The notes: generated from the sequence alone by a model not told the origin. A stretch of DNA of 64,000 nt from Sinomonas mesophila (GCF_001999765.1 NZ_KV908325.1:62256-126255), one strand, 5' to 3'; counted from the first letter of the stretch, positions 16,660 through 25,952 are shown. Numbers and translations: made by a program.

Positions 16660-17871
16660 ATGACGAGACGGCTGGTTCTCGGGCTCGGCGGCAGCGTCGA
16701 CTACGAAATCACGTGGTCCTCGGAGGTGATCGAGGAGCTCGCCGAAAGCTATGGCGTTCGCGCCGACGAGCTCGGGACCTCGCCGCCGATCACCGACGAG
16801 CGGAGCCTCGTCGTGTCCGTGCTCGGGTACTTCGTCAGGGGCGTCGGGGGAGAGCATCATGTTGCGTCCCCCGACGTCCTCGAGACCTTCGCCTCACGGC
16901 TTCCCCGCAAGGTGACGCTGGGAGGAACCGGGGTCCGGGCGGGACTCGCCCTGGCCCGGCTCGGGGTCCCGTCGACCCTCCACCTCGTCAGCGTGAACGA
17001 GCACTTTCGGCGCCTGCTGCCCCAGGAGTGCTCGTGGGTCACGAGCGCCGAACAGGACTCGATCGAGCCGCACCTGATCGTGCAGTGGGACAGCGGGGCG
17101 CGGGTCCGCGTCGGTGAAACCGAACTCGTCGCTCCCTTCCCCAACCGCCTGATCTACGTCAACGATCCGCCGAACGCCGAGATGCGTCTCAGCCGCGATC
17201 TTCCTGCGGCGCTCGCCGAGGCCGACATCGTCCTGCTCTCCGGGCTCAACGCCATGCAGGACGAGCGAACCTTGGCAGCTCGGCTCGACGAGCTGCGATC
17301 AGCACTGACATCGCTCCCCGACGAGGCCTTCGTGTACTACGAGGACGCGGGGTTCCACTGGCCGGCCTTCAGTGGGCTGGTCCGTGCAGCGCTGCTCGAC
17401 CGCATCGACGTCTACGGCATGAACGAAGACGAGCTTCAGACCCATCTCGCCCGCGAGGTCGACCTGCTCGATCCCGTGTCGGTACGACGCGCGGTCACGG
17501 ACATCGCCGTCGTCATCCCGGCCCGAACGCTCGTGGTCCACACGAAGTATTGGGCCCTTGCGGCGGGAGAACGCGCGGAGCGGTATGCGCCTGCGCTCGC
17601 GGGCGGCGTGGCCATGGCAAGCACCCGTTACCGTTTCGGCGACGATTTCACGCCGGCACAGTATGCCGAGGCAGCGGACCTGCCGTTCAACGAAGCGGGT
17701 GCGGCGTTCGCCGCGGCGATGTCCGGTCACGGATTGTGCGCCGTTCCGGCCCGGTCCATCACGGCCCCTGCCGCCGCGACCGTCGGACTGGGGGACACGT
17801 TCGTCGGCGGGTTCCTGGGTGCCCTCGCGAGAGGCGCCCTCGCGAGAGAAGGAGCAACAGTGTGGACGTGA
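16660..17871 (+). CDS. ADP-dependent phosphofructokinase/glucokinase-family sugar kinase
   Basis: This 403-residue protein belongs to the ribokinase superfamily, ADP-specific PFK/GK branch. Visible marks are the N-terminal VLGLGGSVDYEI, the substrate-loop GGTGVRAGLALARLG near residue 88, LLSGLNAMQDE near 193, the NXXE motif in YGMNEDEL near 253, and the GXGD catalytic motif in VGLGDTFVGG near 375. The family is best known from archaea, animals and some bacteria, and phosphorylates fructose-6-phosphate or glucose using ADP. It lies 1 nt after the aldolase gene and overlaps the mannose-6-phosphate isomerase start. The cosubstrate (ADP versus ATP) is inferred only from family membership. A PfkB-like kinase with another sugar is the alternative. 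Confidence 0.75.
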   Translation: MTRRLVLGLGGSVDYEITWSSEVIEELAESYGVRADELGTSPPITDERSLVVSVLGYFVRGVGGEHHVASPDVLETFASRLPRKVTLGGTGVRAGLALARLGVPSTLHLVSVNEHFRRLLPQECSWVTSAEQDSIEPHLIVQWDSGARVRVGETELVAPFPNRLIYVNDPPNAEMRLSRDLPAALAEADIVLLSGLNAMQDERTLAARLDELRSALTSLPDEAFVYYEDAGFHWPAFSGLVRAALLDRIDVYGMNEDELQTHLAREVDLLDPVSVRRAVTDIAVVIPARTLVVHTKYWALAAGERAERYAPALAGGVAMASTRYRFGDDFTPAQYAEAADLPFNEAGAAFAAAMSGHGLCAVPARSITAPAAATVGLGDTFVGGFLGALARGALAREGATVWT

Positions 17872-18854
17872 TCGTCCTGCCATCCAACCGACCGGCGAAC
17901 CGGTTCTATCGCGGGGGCCGCCACATCACGGACTTCCGCGGTGAGTCCCCGGCGGGAAGCCACGAGCCCGAGGATTGGATCGCGTCCACCACCCCCGTGT
18001 TCGGCGAACCCGAGATGGGAATCACCGTGTTGCCGGATCACGTCCCTCTGCCGACGGCGGTCCGGCAGGATCCGGAGCGATGGCTGGGCCGGGAGCACGT
18101 GGCCGCCTTCGGGGCGGACACGAAGCTCCTCGTCAAGCTGCTCGATGCGGGCCAACGGCTTCCCGTGCATGCCCACCCCGACGGCGCCTTCGCGGCTGCG
18201 CATCTCGGCCACGCGCACGGCAAGGCCGAGGCGTGGTACATCCTCCGCGGGGGCACCGTGCACCTCGGCCTGCGCGAGGACGTCGACGCTCACGAGCTTC
18301 GCGACCTGATCGACCAGCAGGATTCCGAGCGCCTGCTGGGCCTTCTCCACCACGTCGAGGTCGCACCCGGCGACGTAGTGTTCGTGCCGCCCGGGCAGCT
18401 CCACGCGATCGGTGAGGGCGTCTTCCTGCTCGAGGTGCAGGAACCCGAAGACCTGTCGATCCTTCTCGAGTGGCGGGGTTTCGATCTGGACGGTCCCCGG
18501 GACGGACACCTGGGGCTCGGTTTCGACCTCGCGCTGACCGCGGTTTCGCGCCGACGCCTCGACGGGGACGCGCTCGATGGGCTGATCACGCGCGCCGCGG
18601 ACTCGGGCCGGGACTCGGGACCCCTCCTGCCGCGGGCGGCGGACCCGTACTTCGGCATCGAGCGCGTGCTCCTGGACGGTCGGCGGGAGATCGCTTCGGG
18701 CTTCGCGGTGATCGTGATCGCAGAGGGGGAGGCCGTTGTCTCCGGGGTCACGATGCCCGCGGGACGCACCGCGGTTGTTCCTCATGCCGTCGGACCCATC
18801 GCCGCCAACGGCCACGGCGAGATCCTGGTCTGCCGGCCCCCGAGCCCTCACTAA
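17862..18854 (+). CDS. manA: mannose-6-phosphate isomerase, class I
   Basis: This 330-residue cupin-fold isomerase interconverts mannose-6-phosphate and fructose-6-phosphate. Zinc ligands appear in LPVHAHPDGAF near residue 103, in KAEAWYIL near 122, and in PPGQLHAIGEGVFLLEVQ near 175. The GTG at 17862 is chosen because GAAGGAG lies 6 nt upstream. The frame is open further upstream, but only as a shadow of the kinase gene. It overlaps the kinase end by 10 nt. With the kinase and aldolase it would carry mannose-6-phosphate to triose phosphates. Confidence 0.9.
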   Translation: MDVIVLPSNRPANRFYRGGRHITDFRGESPAGSHEPEDWIASTTPVFGEPEMGITVLPDHVPLPTAVRQDPERWLGREHVAAFGADTKLLVKLLDAGQRLPVHAHPDGAFAAAHLGHAHGKAEAWYILRGGTVHLGLREDVDAHELRDLIDQQDSERLLGLLHHVEVAPGDVVFVPPGQLHAIGEGVFLLEVQEPEDLSILLEWRGFDLDGPRDGHLGLGFDLALTAVSRRRLDGDALDGLITRAADSGRDSGPLLPRAADPYFGIERVLLDGRREIASGFAVIVIAEGEAVVSGVTMPAGRTAVVPHAVGPIAANGHGEILVCRPPSPH

Positions 18855-18890
18855 CCAGCCTTCCCACAGAACGTTCACACCCCGCGGGCT

Positions 18891-19592
18891 TCAGGCGGCC
18901 TCTGTGGTCCTCACCGCCTCGAAGACGGTCCTGATGGGCGGCAGGGGATCGCTGAAGTCGATTCCGAGGGCGTCGGCCACCTGACTCTTGAAGTGGGTCG
19001 CGAAATCGGAAGCATCGGCCGCGAACCGTCGGTTCGCTTCGATCGGATCCGGCGCCTCGAAGTAGACGCTCGTGAAGTCGCCCATCGGAGTCGAGATGAT
19101 GTAGGCGCGATGGAGCGTTACCCCGTTCTCTCGGTTGAGGGCTTCCCATTCCGCCTTCCGGGGACCCGTGGTCTCGCCGGTGAGGGCGCGGAGTACCCCT
19201 GCCTTCCCCGGCTGGATCGGCGCCGAGAAGGCAATGCCGGGATGGCGCTGGCTGTTCGGCTCGGAGTATTCCAGCCATTGCTCCGCTTCTGGGGGCGGTT
19301 GCGCCGAGAGGTCGATTCCGTGGGTGTCCTTGACGAACTCGCGCAGAAGCTGCGCCACCTCGGAGGGGTCATCGATCTGGTTCTGGAAGGACCGTTCGAC
19401 CGAGTCCGCCTCCTCATAGGTGGTGACGATGTCCCCCATGGGTGTCGTCATCTGGTACACCCGGACCAGGCTCAGCGTGCCAGCGGCCAGGAAGTCCTGC
19501 AGCCCCGGATGCTCGGCAAGCTTCGCGCCCATCTCGGCCGGCGCGGCCTCCTTCCCGGGAAGGACGGGGGAGGGAAAGGCTAGCGAATCCAT
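18891..19592 (-). CDS. hypothetical protein with two internally repeated domains
   Basis: This 233-residue soluble protein is not one I can assign to a named family. It consists of two similar halves. In each, a PxxPGK-type start is followed by an Ala/Glu-rich helix, a central [13 protein letters not shown] or [13 protein letters not shown] strand, an EA/EEA segment, and an end reading [11 protein letters not shown] or [11 protein letters not shown]. The pattern suggests a tandem duplication of a ferredoxin-like or dimeric alpha/beta barrel domain of about 100 residues. The start at 19592 has GGAGG 8 nt upstream; a longer frame to 19676 lacks one. It converges on manA with 36 bp between them. 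Confidence 0.6.
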   Translation of the reverse strand: MDSLAFPSPVLPGKEAAPAEMGAKLAEHPGLQDFLAAGTLSLVRVYQMTTPMGDIVTTYEEADSVERSFQNQIDDPSEVAQLLREFVKDTHGIDLSAQPPPEAEQWLEYSEPNSQRHPGIAFSAPIQPGKAGVLRALTGETTGPRKAEWEALNRENGVTLHRAYIISTPMGDFTSVYFEAPDPIEANRRFAADASDFATHFKSQVADALGIDFSDPLPPIRTVFEAVRTTEAA

Positions 19593-19863
19593 TGTTCTTA
19601 CCTCCGGTTCAGTGAATCCGTCAGATGCCGCCCCGAACAGTGTGTGCGTGGTGGCGAGAGCCTCGCGGGGGTGCACCGTGCGGTCTCAGCCACCATTGCG
19701 CGCGTCGCCGGCAATCCTGTCAACGTCCCGAGAAGCGATCCCCTCACCGGGCGCCGTCGTCCGCTGTGACCCCCGCCACAGGGTCGCAACCAGCCCGCAA
19801 CCCCCACGCTCCTACGCTCGCATCAGGCCGGACGACCGGCACGAGAGACGAAGGAGTTTCGCC

Positions 19864-21387
19864 ATGACCGTCTACGCATTCCCCGGGACCGAGGGCGCCA
19901 AGGTCACCTTCAGGGACCGGTACGAGAACTTCATCGGCGGCGAGTGGGTCGCGCCCGTCGGCGGGCAGTACTTCGAGAACATCACCCCGGTCACGGGCAA
20001 GGTCTTCTGCGAGGTCGCGCGCTCGCAGGCCGAGGACATTGAGCTTGCCCTCGACGCCGCGCACAAGGCGGCCCCCGGCTGGGGCAAGACGTCTGTGGCC
20101 GAGCGCGCGCTCGTCCTGCACCGGATCGCGGACCGGATCGAGGAGAACCTCGAGCTGCTCGCCGTCGCCGAGACGTGGGACAACGGCAAGCCCGTCCGGG
20201 AGACGCTCGCCGCGGACCTGCCGCTCGCCGTCGACCACTTCCGCTACTACGCCGGTGCGATCCGCGCCCAGGAGGGCTCGCTCTCGCAGATCGACGAGAC
20301 CACGACGGCGTACCACTTCCATGAGCCGCTCGGCGTCGTCGGGCAGATCATCCCGTGGAACTTCCCGCTGCTCATGGCCACGTGGAAGCTCGCCCCAGCG
20401 CTCGCGGCAGGCAACGCCGTCGTCCTCAAGCCTGCCGAGCAGACCCCCGCCTCGGTGCTGGTCCTCGCCGAGCTCATCGGCGACCTGCTCCCGGCGGGCG
20501 TGCTGAACATCGTCAACGGCTTCGGGGTCGAGGCCGGCAAGCCGCTCGCCTCGTCCCCGCGGATCCGCAAGATCGCCTTCACAGGGGAGACGACGACGGG
20601 CCGGCTCATCATGCAGTACGCCTCGCAGAACCTCATCCCGGTCACGCTCGAGCTCGGCGGCAAGAGCCCGAACATCTTCTTCGAGGACATCGCCGCCGCG
20701 GACGACGCCTTCTACGACAAGGCCCAGGAGGGCTTCACCCTCTTCGCGCTCAACCAGGGCGAGGTGTGCACGTGCCCGTCCCGGGCGCTGATCCAGGAGG
20801 GCATCTACGAGCGGTTCCTGGGCGACGTCGTGGCGCGCACCCGGGCGATCAAGCAGGGCAACCCGCTCGACACCGAGACCATGATCGGCGCGCAGGCCTC
20901 GAACGACCAGCTCGAGAAGATCCTCTCCTACATCGAGATCGGCAAGGCCGAGGGCGCCACGGTCCTCACCGGCGGCAGGCGCGCCGAGCTGCCCGGCGAG
21001 CTCGCGGGCGGGTTCTACGTCGAGCCGACCATCTTCGAGGGCCACAACGGGATGCGCATCTTCCAGGAGGAGATCTTCGGGCCCGTCGTGTCCGTGGCGA
21101 AGTTCTCCGACTACGACGAGGCGCTCGAGATCGCCAACGACACGTTGTATGGCCTCGGCGCCGGCGTGTGGAGCCGCAACGGCAACACCGCGTACCGCGC
21201 CGGGCGCGAGATCCAGGCCGGGCGCGTGTGGGTGAACAACTACCACGCGTACCCCGCGCACGCGGCCTTCGGCGGATACAAGTCCTCCGGCATCGGCCGC
21301 GAGACGCACCTCATGATGCTCGAGCACTACCAGCAGACCAAGAACCTGCTCGTCTCCTACGCCGAGAGCAAGCTCGGGTTCTTCTGA
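19864..21387 (+). CDS. NAD-dependent aldehyde dehydrogenase (acetaldehyde dehydrogenase II / ExaC type)
   Basis: This 507-residue cytosolic enzyme oxidises aldehydes to carboxylic acids. The catalytic Glu lies in [14 protein letters not shown] near residue 263. The nucleophilic Cys lies in [15 protein letters not shown] near 301, a CxC form typical of the AcoD/ExaC group. FTGETTTGR near 239 and the PWNFPLL motif near 163 bind NAD. AAGGAG precedes the ATG by 8 nt; the frame is open for another 444 bp upstream without a second site. It is followed by an alcohol dehydrogenase and a DUF779 protein, so the three form an alcohol-to-acid unit. Confidence 0.93.
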   Translation: MTVYAFPGTEGAKVTFRDRYENFIGGEWVAPVGGQYFENITPVTGKVFCEVARSQAEDIELALDAAHKAAPGWGKTSVAERALVLHRIADRIEENLELLAVAETWDNGKPVRETLAADLPLAVDHFRYYAGAIRAQEGSLSQIDETTTAYHFHEPLGVVGQIIPWNFPLLMATWKLAPALAAGNAVVLKPAEQTPASVLVLAELIGDLLPAGVLNIVNGFGVEAGKPLASSPRIRKIAFTGETTTGRLIMQYASQNLIPVTLELGGKSPNIFFEDIAAADDAFYDKAQEGFTLFALNQGEVCTCPSRALIQEGIYERFLGDVVARTRAIKQGNPLDTETMIGAQASNDQLEKILSYIEIGKAEGATVLTGGRRAELPGELAGGFYVEPTIFEGHNGMRIFQEEIFGPVVSVAKFSDYDEALEIANDTLYGLGAGVWSRNGNTAYRAGREIQAGRVWVNNYHAYPAHAAFGGYKSSGIGRETHLMMLEHYQQTKNLLVSYAESKLGFF

Positions 21388-21448
21388 GCCCTCTCGGAGT
21401 CCGCGCGAGACCTCACCCTCATCCAGTCCCATGCAAAGGAGCATGTCC

Positions 21449-22507
21449 ATGACCGCCGCCGCAACCACCAGCCCGACCGCAGCCGCCACCGGAACGTTCC
21501 GGGCCGCCGTCGTCCGCACGCTCGGCGAGCCGCTCAGCGTCGACGACCTCGAGATCCCCACTCCCGGCCCCGGCCAGGCGCTCGTCAAGCTCATCGCCTC
21601 CGGCGTGTGCCACACCGATCTCCACGCCGCCCAGGGCGACTGGCCGGTCAAGCCCAAGCTCCCGCTCGTGCCAGGGCACGAGGGCGTCGGGACCGTCGTC
21701 GCCGTCGGCGAGGGCGTCACCGATCTGGGAGTGGGCGACCTCGTGGGCAACGCGTGGCTCTGGAGCGCATGCGGCTCGTGCGAGCACTGCCGCACCGGCT
21801 GGGAGACCCTGTGCGAGTCGCAGTCCAACGGCGGCTACGGCGTCGACGGGTCCTTCGGGCAGTACATGCTCGTCGACGCGAGGTTCGCCGCGCGCATCCC
21901 CGAGGGTGCCGACCCGTACGAGATCGCGCCCGTGCTGTGCGCCGGCGTGACCGTGTACAAGGGCCTCAAGCAGACGGAGGTGAAGCCCGGGCAGTGGGTC
22001 GTGATCTCGGGCATCGGCGGGCTCGGGCACATCGCCGTCCAGTACGCAGTCGCGATGGGCATGCGCGTCGCGGCCGTCGACGTCGCCGACGAGAAGCTCG
22101 CGCTTGCGAAGAAGCACGGCGCCGAGGTGACCGTCAACGCGTTCGCCGAGGACCCGGTCGAGGCTATCCAGAGGGCGACCGGCGGCGCGCACGGCGTCCT
22201 CGTCACGGCGGTGCATCCGGCCGCGTTCGGCCAGGCGATCGGGATGACGCGGCGCGGCGGGACGATCGTGTTCAACGGCCTCCCGCCGGGGGACTTCCCG
22301 GCGCCGATCTTCGACATCGTGCTCAAGGGCCTCACGATCCGCGGCTCGATCGTCGGCACGCGCCAGGACATGGAGGAGGCGCTCGACTTCTACGCCCGCG
22401 GGCACATCCACCCGACCTTCCACACGCGGGACCTGGCCGAGATCAACCAGGTCTTCGACGAGATGCACCGCGCCACGATCGACGGCCGCGTGGTCATCAG
22501 GTTCTGA
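21449..22507 (+). CDS. zinc-dependent alcohol dehydrogenase, AdhP type
   Basis: This 352-residue medium-chain dehydrogenase oxidises alcohols with NAD. The catalytic zinc site lies in SGVCHTDLHAAQGDW near residue 51 and GHEGVGTV near 75. The structural zinc Cys cluster appears as WSACGSCEHCRTGWETLC near 108. The Rossmann motif is GIGGLGHIAVQYA near 188. The start is set at 21449, 8 nt after AAAGGAG; the ATGs at 21431 and 21443 lie upstream of or too close to that site. It would supply the aldehyde for the dehydrogenase encoded 61 nt upstream. Confidence 0.93.
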   Translation: MTAAATTSPTAAATGTFRAAVVRTLGEPLSVDDLEIPTPGPGQALVKLIASGVCHTDLHAAQGDWPVKPKLPLVPGHEGVGTVVAVGEGVTDLGVGDLVGNAWLWSACGSCEHCRTGWETLCESQSNGGYGVDGSFGQYMLVDARFAARIPEGADPYEIAPVLCAGVTVYKGLKQTEVKPGQWVVISGIGGLGHIAVQYAVAMGMRVAAVDVADEKLALAKKHGAEVTVNAFAEDPVEAIQRATGGAHGVLVTAVHPAAFGQAIGMTRRGGTIVFNGLPPGDFPAPIFDIVLKGLTIRGSIVGTRQDMEEALDFYARGHIHPTFHTRDLAEINQVFDEMHRATIDGRVVIRF

Positions 22508-22911
22508 TGGGCGTTCCCGCGTCAGCTGCGCTCCACGCGCGGCCCGTGCTTCCCGGGGAGGACTTCTCCCGGGTGGCGCTGGCCGCGCCGGCCCTCCCGC
22601 TCCTCGACTCCTTGTGGGGCCGGCACGGAGCGCTCATGTTCCACCAGTCCGGCGGCTGCTGCGACGGGTCCGCGCCGATGTGCTACCCCGCGGGGGAGTT
22701 CATGACGGGCGACGCCGATGTGCTGCTCGGCGTCTTCGACCTCCCCGGGCGGGGCGAGCTGCCGTTCTGGATGTCCCGCGAGCAGTTCGGGTACTGGTCC
22801 CACACGCACCTGACGGTCGACGTCGTCGTGGGCCGCGGGAGCGGGTTCTCCCTCGAGGCGCCGGAGGGGAAGCGCTTCCTGATCAGGAGCGAGATTCTCG
22901 ACATCCCCTAG
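22507..22911 (+). CDS. DUF779 protein
   Basis: This is a small 134-residue protein of the DUF779 family, whose members usually sit beside aldehyde dehydrogenases. The core HGALMFHQSGGCCDGSAPMC near residue 38 carries a Cys-Cys pair and two further Cys or Ser positions that could bind a metal. FDLPGRGELPFWMSREQF and HTHLTVDVVVGRG follow. Its ATG overlaps the alcohol dehydrogenase stop (TGATG), so it is translationally coupled. No biochemical role is established; accessory or maturation functions for the dehydrogenases are only inferred. Confidence 0.85.
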   Translation: MGVPASAALHARPVLPGEDFSRVALAAPALPLLDSLWGRHGALMFHQSGGCCDGSAPMCYPAGEFMTGDADVLLGVFDLPGRGELPFWMSREQFGYWSHTHLTVDVVVGRGSGFSLEAPEGKRFLIRSEILDIP

Positions 22912-22922
22912 CGAATGACGAC

Positions 22923-23027
22923 GCAGGGTCACCTCCCAGCGTTGCGGGGTCACCTCCCAGCGTTGCGGGGTCGTGTCCCAAGGGTGCGGGGTCGTGTCCC
23001 TGCGACGCGGGGTCACATCTCGCACGT
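22923..23027 (+). repeat. forward array of five 21-bp units (GCGGGGTCACCTCCCAGC-type)
   Basis: Five contiguous units of exactly 21 bp start at 22923, 22944, 22965, 22986 and 23007. Each begins GC(A/G)GGGTC followed by (A/G)(C/T)(C/A/G)TC(C/T)C. A degenerate sixth unit may start at 23028. There are no spacers between units, unlike CRISPR. The array follows the DUF779 stop by 11 bp. Between it and the inverted array at 23288 lie 260 bp in which I see no credible gene. Confidence 0.85.
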
Positions 23028-23287
23028 GCAGGTTTCCCCGGTGTTACCGTCTCCGAGGCCGCGACACGCCGCAAAAATGACCGACACGCCGAGGTTTGAA
23101 GGTTAAAGCTGGGGAAATCTGCGCGCCAGTCTTGGCGAGGGTCGCACCCAGCAGACCCATAGCCACACCACCCGGTCACGGCGTAAGCGCCGGGACCGGC
23201 GCGACCCGGCCCGCCGTCGTCGTCCGCTACGCCGAGGAGGGGCCCGCGGCGTCAACGCATCCTGGCTCGAAGGGGTCGCCCCGCCTT

Positions 23288-23371
23288 GGGCGCATAGGGT
23301 GACCCCGGAACGTTGAGAGGTGACCCCGGATCGTTGGGAGGTGACCTCGCAACGTTGGGAGGTGACCCCGC
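23288..23371 (-). repeat. inverted array of four 21-bp units of the same family
   Basis: Read on the minus strand, units begin at 23371, 23350, 23329 and 23308. Each reads (G/C)CG(G/A)GGTCACCTC(C/T)CAACG or close to it; the last is partial. It lies 56 bp from the end of the MHS transporter gene and points toward the forward array. A transcript from either side could fold the two arrays into a long imperfect hairpin. Confidence 0.85.
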
Positions 23372-23427
23372 ATCCATGGCTGGGTGCGGGGCCACCTCTC
23401 CGTCGCGCTGTGTCGCCGGGCCGGACC

Positions 23428-24792
23428 CTACTTCGAGCCGTGGACCTTGTTGCCCAGCTCGTGGATCGGGGTCCGATAGGTCTCGCGGGCCCAGAGGGCG
23501 CCGATGACCGCGAGGACCGTCGAGCCGGCCACGATCCAGGCCGCCGGGCCCCAGTTGGCCGGGACGCCGCCCACGAGGGCGGTACCGAGCAGCGGCGTGA
23601 AGCCGGCGCACAGGATGCCGATCTGCAGGCCGATCGCCATGCCCGAGTAGCGGACGCGGACGTTGAACAGCTCGGCGAACCAGGCCGGGTAGATCGCGTT
23701 GGACAGCGCGTACGTGCCGGCCGTGATGAGCGTGGAGACCACGAAGACGAGCGGGATGTTCGCCGTCGAGATCGCCCAGAAGTACACGAAGATCAGGACG
23801 GTCGAGCCGGTCACGCCGGCGAGGAACACCGGCTTGCGGCCGAACTTGTCCGCGAGCCATGCGCTCAGCGGCTGGGTGGCGATCGCAAGGACGTTGCCGA
23901 GGATGCTGACCCAGAGCATCGTCGAGGCGGGGATGCCCACCGAGACGGCGTAGGCCAGGCCGAAGGACTGCATGAACGTGTTCGTGACGGTCTCGAAGGA
24001 CATAAGCGCGACCTGGAAGAACTGGGCCGGGTGCGTCTTGAGCATGTCCATGAACGGCAGCTTGACGAGGTCGTTGTGCTCGGCCTTCTCCTCGAAGACC
24101 TCGGGCTCCTCGAGCGAGCGGCGCACGATGTACGCGACGACGAGGACGAGCAGCGAGGACCAGAACGGGATGCGCCAGCCCCAGGCGAGGCGGTCGGCCT
24201 CGGCCATGGATGCGACCGGGAGGAACACGAGCGAGGCCATGACGATGCCGGCGGAGATGCCGCTCATCGCGAACGAGGGGAAGAACGCGCGGCGGCCCAC
24301 GGGGGACTCCTCCATGGTCAGCGCCGAAGCGCCGGCAGTCTCCGCGCCGGCGGAGAGGCCCTGCATGAGGCGCAGCAGCACGAGCAGGATCGGGGCGAGG
24401 TAGCCCGCGGTCTGGAAGTCCGGCAGGACCCCGATGAGGAACGTCGCCGCGCCCATGAGCACGAGCGTCATGACGAGCGTGTTCTTGCGCCCGATCCGGT
24501 CGCCGAGGTGGCCGAAGAAGATCGCGCCGAACGGGCGGGCCACGTAGGCCACGCCGAAGGTCGCGAACGAGGCGATCAGGGCGACCGTCGGGTCGCCGGA
24601 GGGGAAGAAGATCTTCGAGAACACGAGCGAGGCGGCGGTCGCGTAGACGAAGAAGTCGTAGTACTCGAGCGCGCCGCCGAGGAAGGCAGCGAGGGCGGCC
24701 TTCTTGGCGCGGCGGAGCCGCCTGGCCTCGTCCGCGGGGGACCGGAAATCGGGATCCAGGCTCGCGAGCTGGGTCTCGGAGGGCTTGGTCAT
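23428..24792 (-). CDS. MFS transporter, metabolite:H+ symporter (MHS) family, probable shikimate/quinate uptake
   Basis: This 454-residue inner-membrane symporter has 12 segments. Family marks are FLGGALEYYDFFVYATAASLVF near residue 37, GHLGDRIGRKNTL near 95, and the YVARPFGA stretch typical of MHS proteins such as ShiA, KgtP and ProP. It is encoded 58 nt after the LacI-type regulator on the same strand. It lies next to the divergent qsuD-qsuB genes, so shikimate or quinate is the likely cargo. Similar transporters in this family also carry dicarboxylates or betaine. Confidence 0.85.
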   Translation of the reverse strand: MTKPSETQLASLDPDFRSPADEARRLRRAKKAALAAFLGGALEYYDFFVYATAASLVFSKIFFPSGDPTVALIASFATFGVAYVARPFGAIFFGHLGDRIGRKNTLVMTLVLMGAATFLIGVLPDFQTAGYLAPILLVLLRLMQGLSAGAETAGASALTMEESPVGRRAFFPSFAMSGISAGIVMASLVFLPVASMAEADRLAWGWRIPFWSSLLVLVVAYIVRRSLEEPEVFEEKAEHNDLVKLPFMDMLKTHPAQFFQVALMSFETVTNTFMQSFGLAYAVSVGIPASTMLWVSILGNVLAIATQPLSAWLADKFGRKPVFLAGVTGSTVLIFVYFWAISTANIPLVFVVSTLITAGTYALSNAIYPAWFAELFNVRVRYSGMAIGLQIGILCAGFTPLLGTALVGGVPANWGPAAWIVAGSTVLAVIGALWARETYRTPIHELGNKVHGSK

Positions 24793-24850
24793 GGCACGCC
24801 TTTCGTGCGTCAGCGGAACGGGGGTGGTGAAGGGGGAGGGGCGGGACGTC

Positions 24851-25825
24851 TCAGTCCCGGACGGGCGCGGGCCCGGTGCTCGCGCGGACCACGAGGTCCC
24901 CGGAGAGGTGGACGGTGCTGGCCGGGCGGTCCGGGTCGCCGATGCGCTCGGTCAGCATGCGGAGGGCGACGGCGCCGCCCCGCTCGTACGGGGTCGTCAC
25001 CGTGGTCAGGGCCGGGCGGGAGGCCGAGGCGAGCCAGTTGTTGTCGAACCCGATGACGCTCATGTCCTTGCCGACGTTGACGCCGCGGTCAGCGAGCCGG
25101 TTCATGCAGCCGAAGGCCATGAGGTCGTTGTGCGCGATCACCGCGGTGACCGGCTCGGCGAGGACGAGGTCCGCGCCGCGGACGCCGGCAGCGTAGGACG
25201 GCTCGGCGTGCGTGAGGAGCCGCAGGGTGACGCCGAGGTGGTCGGCGGCCTCCTCCGCCGCGGCGATGCGGACCTGGCTCGAGTAGTTGTCCTCCCGCCC
25301 GGGCAGGTACGCGATGGACGTGTGGCCGAGGGCCGCAAGGTGCTCGACCGCCTGCCGCGCGCCCTCGGGGGCCGAGAGCACGACTGAGGGGAGCCCGTCG
25401 GTGAGGTGGTTGATGAGCACGACCGGCGAAACGGCGTCGAGCGCCCGCAGGCGCCCGGCGCCGAGACGCGGTGCGAACACGAGCGCGCCGTCGACGCGCC
25501 CGATGATCCGCTCGAGCTCCTCGGCGTCCGCCTCGGGATCGTCCTCGCCGTCGACGATGAGCAGCGAGATCGACTGCCGCCGGCAGGCCGCCTGGACGGC
25601 CTTGACGAGCGGCGGGTAGTAGGGGTTCGCGATGTCCGGGATGAACAGCGCGATGGTGCCGGTCGCCTCGGCCTTCGCGGGGGCGGGGGTGTAGCCCAGG
25701 GAGGCGGCGACGGCGAGGATGCGCTCGCGGGTCTCGGCGTTGACCGAGTCGGGCCGCGTGAAGGACCGGGAGACGGTGGACTTGGAGACGCCCGCGGCCT
25801 GCGCGATGTCGGCAATGGTCGCCAT
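24851..25825 (-). CDS. LacI-family transcriptional regulator
   Basis: This 324-residue repressor has an N-terminal helix-turn-helix (ATIADIAQAAGVSKSTVSRSF) and a hinge helix near residues 50-60. A periplasmic-binding-like effector domain follows (IALFIPDIANPYYPPLVKAV near 61; VIGFDNNWLASASRPALTTV near 255). GAGGAGG precedes the ATG. It is divergent from qsuD, and a palindrome lies in the 127-bp gap. It probably controls shikimate/quinate uptake and breakdown. In Corynebacterium glutamicum the equivalent genes are controlled by a LysR protein (QsuR) instead, so the regulator type is exchanged here. Confidence 0.88.
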   Translation of the reverse strand: MATIADIAQAAGVSKSTVSRSFTRPDSVNAETRERILAVAASLGYTPAPAKAEATGTIALFIPDIANPYYPPLVKAVQAACRRQSISLLIVDGEDDPEADAEELERIIGRVDGALVFAPRLGAGRLRALDAVSPVVLINHLTDGLPSVVLSAPEGARQAVEHLAALGHTSIAYLPGREDNYSSQVRIAAAEEAADHLGVTLRLLTHAEPSYAAGVRGADLVLAEPVTAVIAHNDLMAFGCMNRLADRGVNVGKDMSVIGFDNNWLASASRPALTTVTTPYERGGAVALRMLTERIGDPDRPASTVHLSGDLVVRASTGPAPVRD

Positions 25826-25903
25826 GCGAACCTCCTCGTCCGGTGTGTCCAGCTGATCTGATCTGTGGCCGCTGTCACAGCGACTGCATCAAGACTGACA
25901 TTT

Positions 25904-25945
25904 TTTCTGCAACACGTCAACGCGTTGCAGAAACGCGTGTACTCT
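25904..25945. promoter_or_regulatory. LacI-type operator overlapping divergent promoters
   Basis: TTTCTGCAAC (25904-25913) and GTTGCAGAAA (25924-25933) form a perfect 10-bp inverted repeat about a 10-bp centre. On the plus strand a -10 TACTCT lies at 25940-25945. On the minus strand TTGACG followed by a 17-bp spacer and CAGTCT could serve the regulator gene. The operator overlaps both. Confidence 0.65.
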
Positions 25946-25952
25946 GGATCAC

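Noticed and set aside
19765-19785. Possible activator site (TGTGACCCCCGCCACA) upstream of the aldehyde dehydrogenase
   Set aside because: Short imperfect symmetry, no regulator gene nearby and no second copy; not enough to call.
22883-23179. 98-residue frame with repeated PATLGGD-type peptides
   Set aside because: The peptide repeat is only the translation of the 21-bp intergenic array, which has no fixed coding frame at the other array loci.
22923-23371. Possible CRISPR array
   Set aside because: Units are contiguous 21-mers with no unique spacers, they occur in both orientations, and no cas genes are present.
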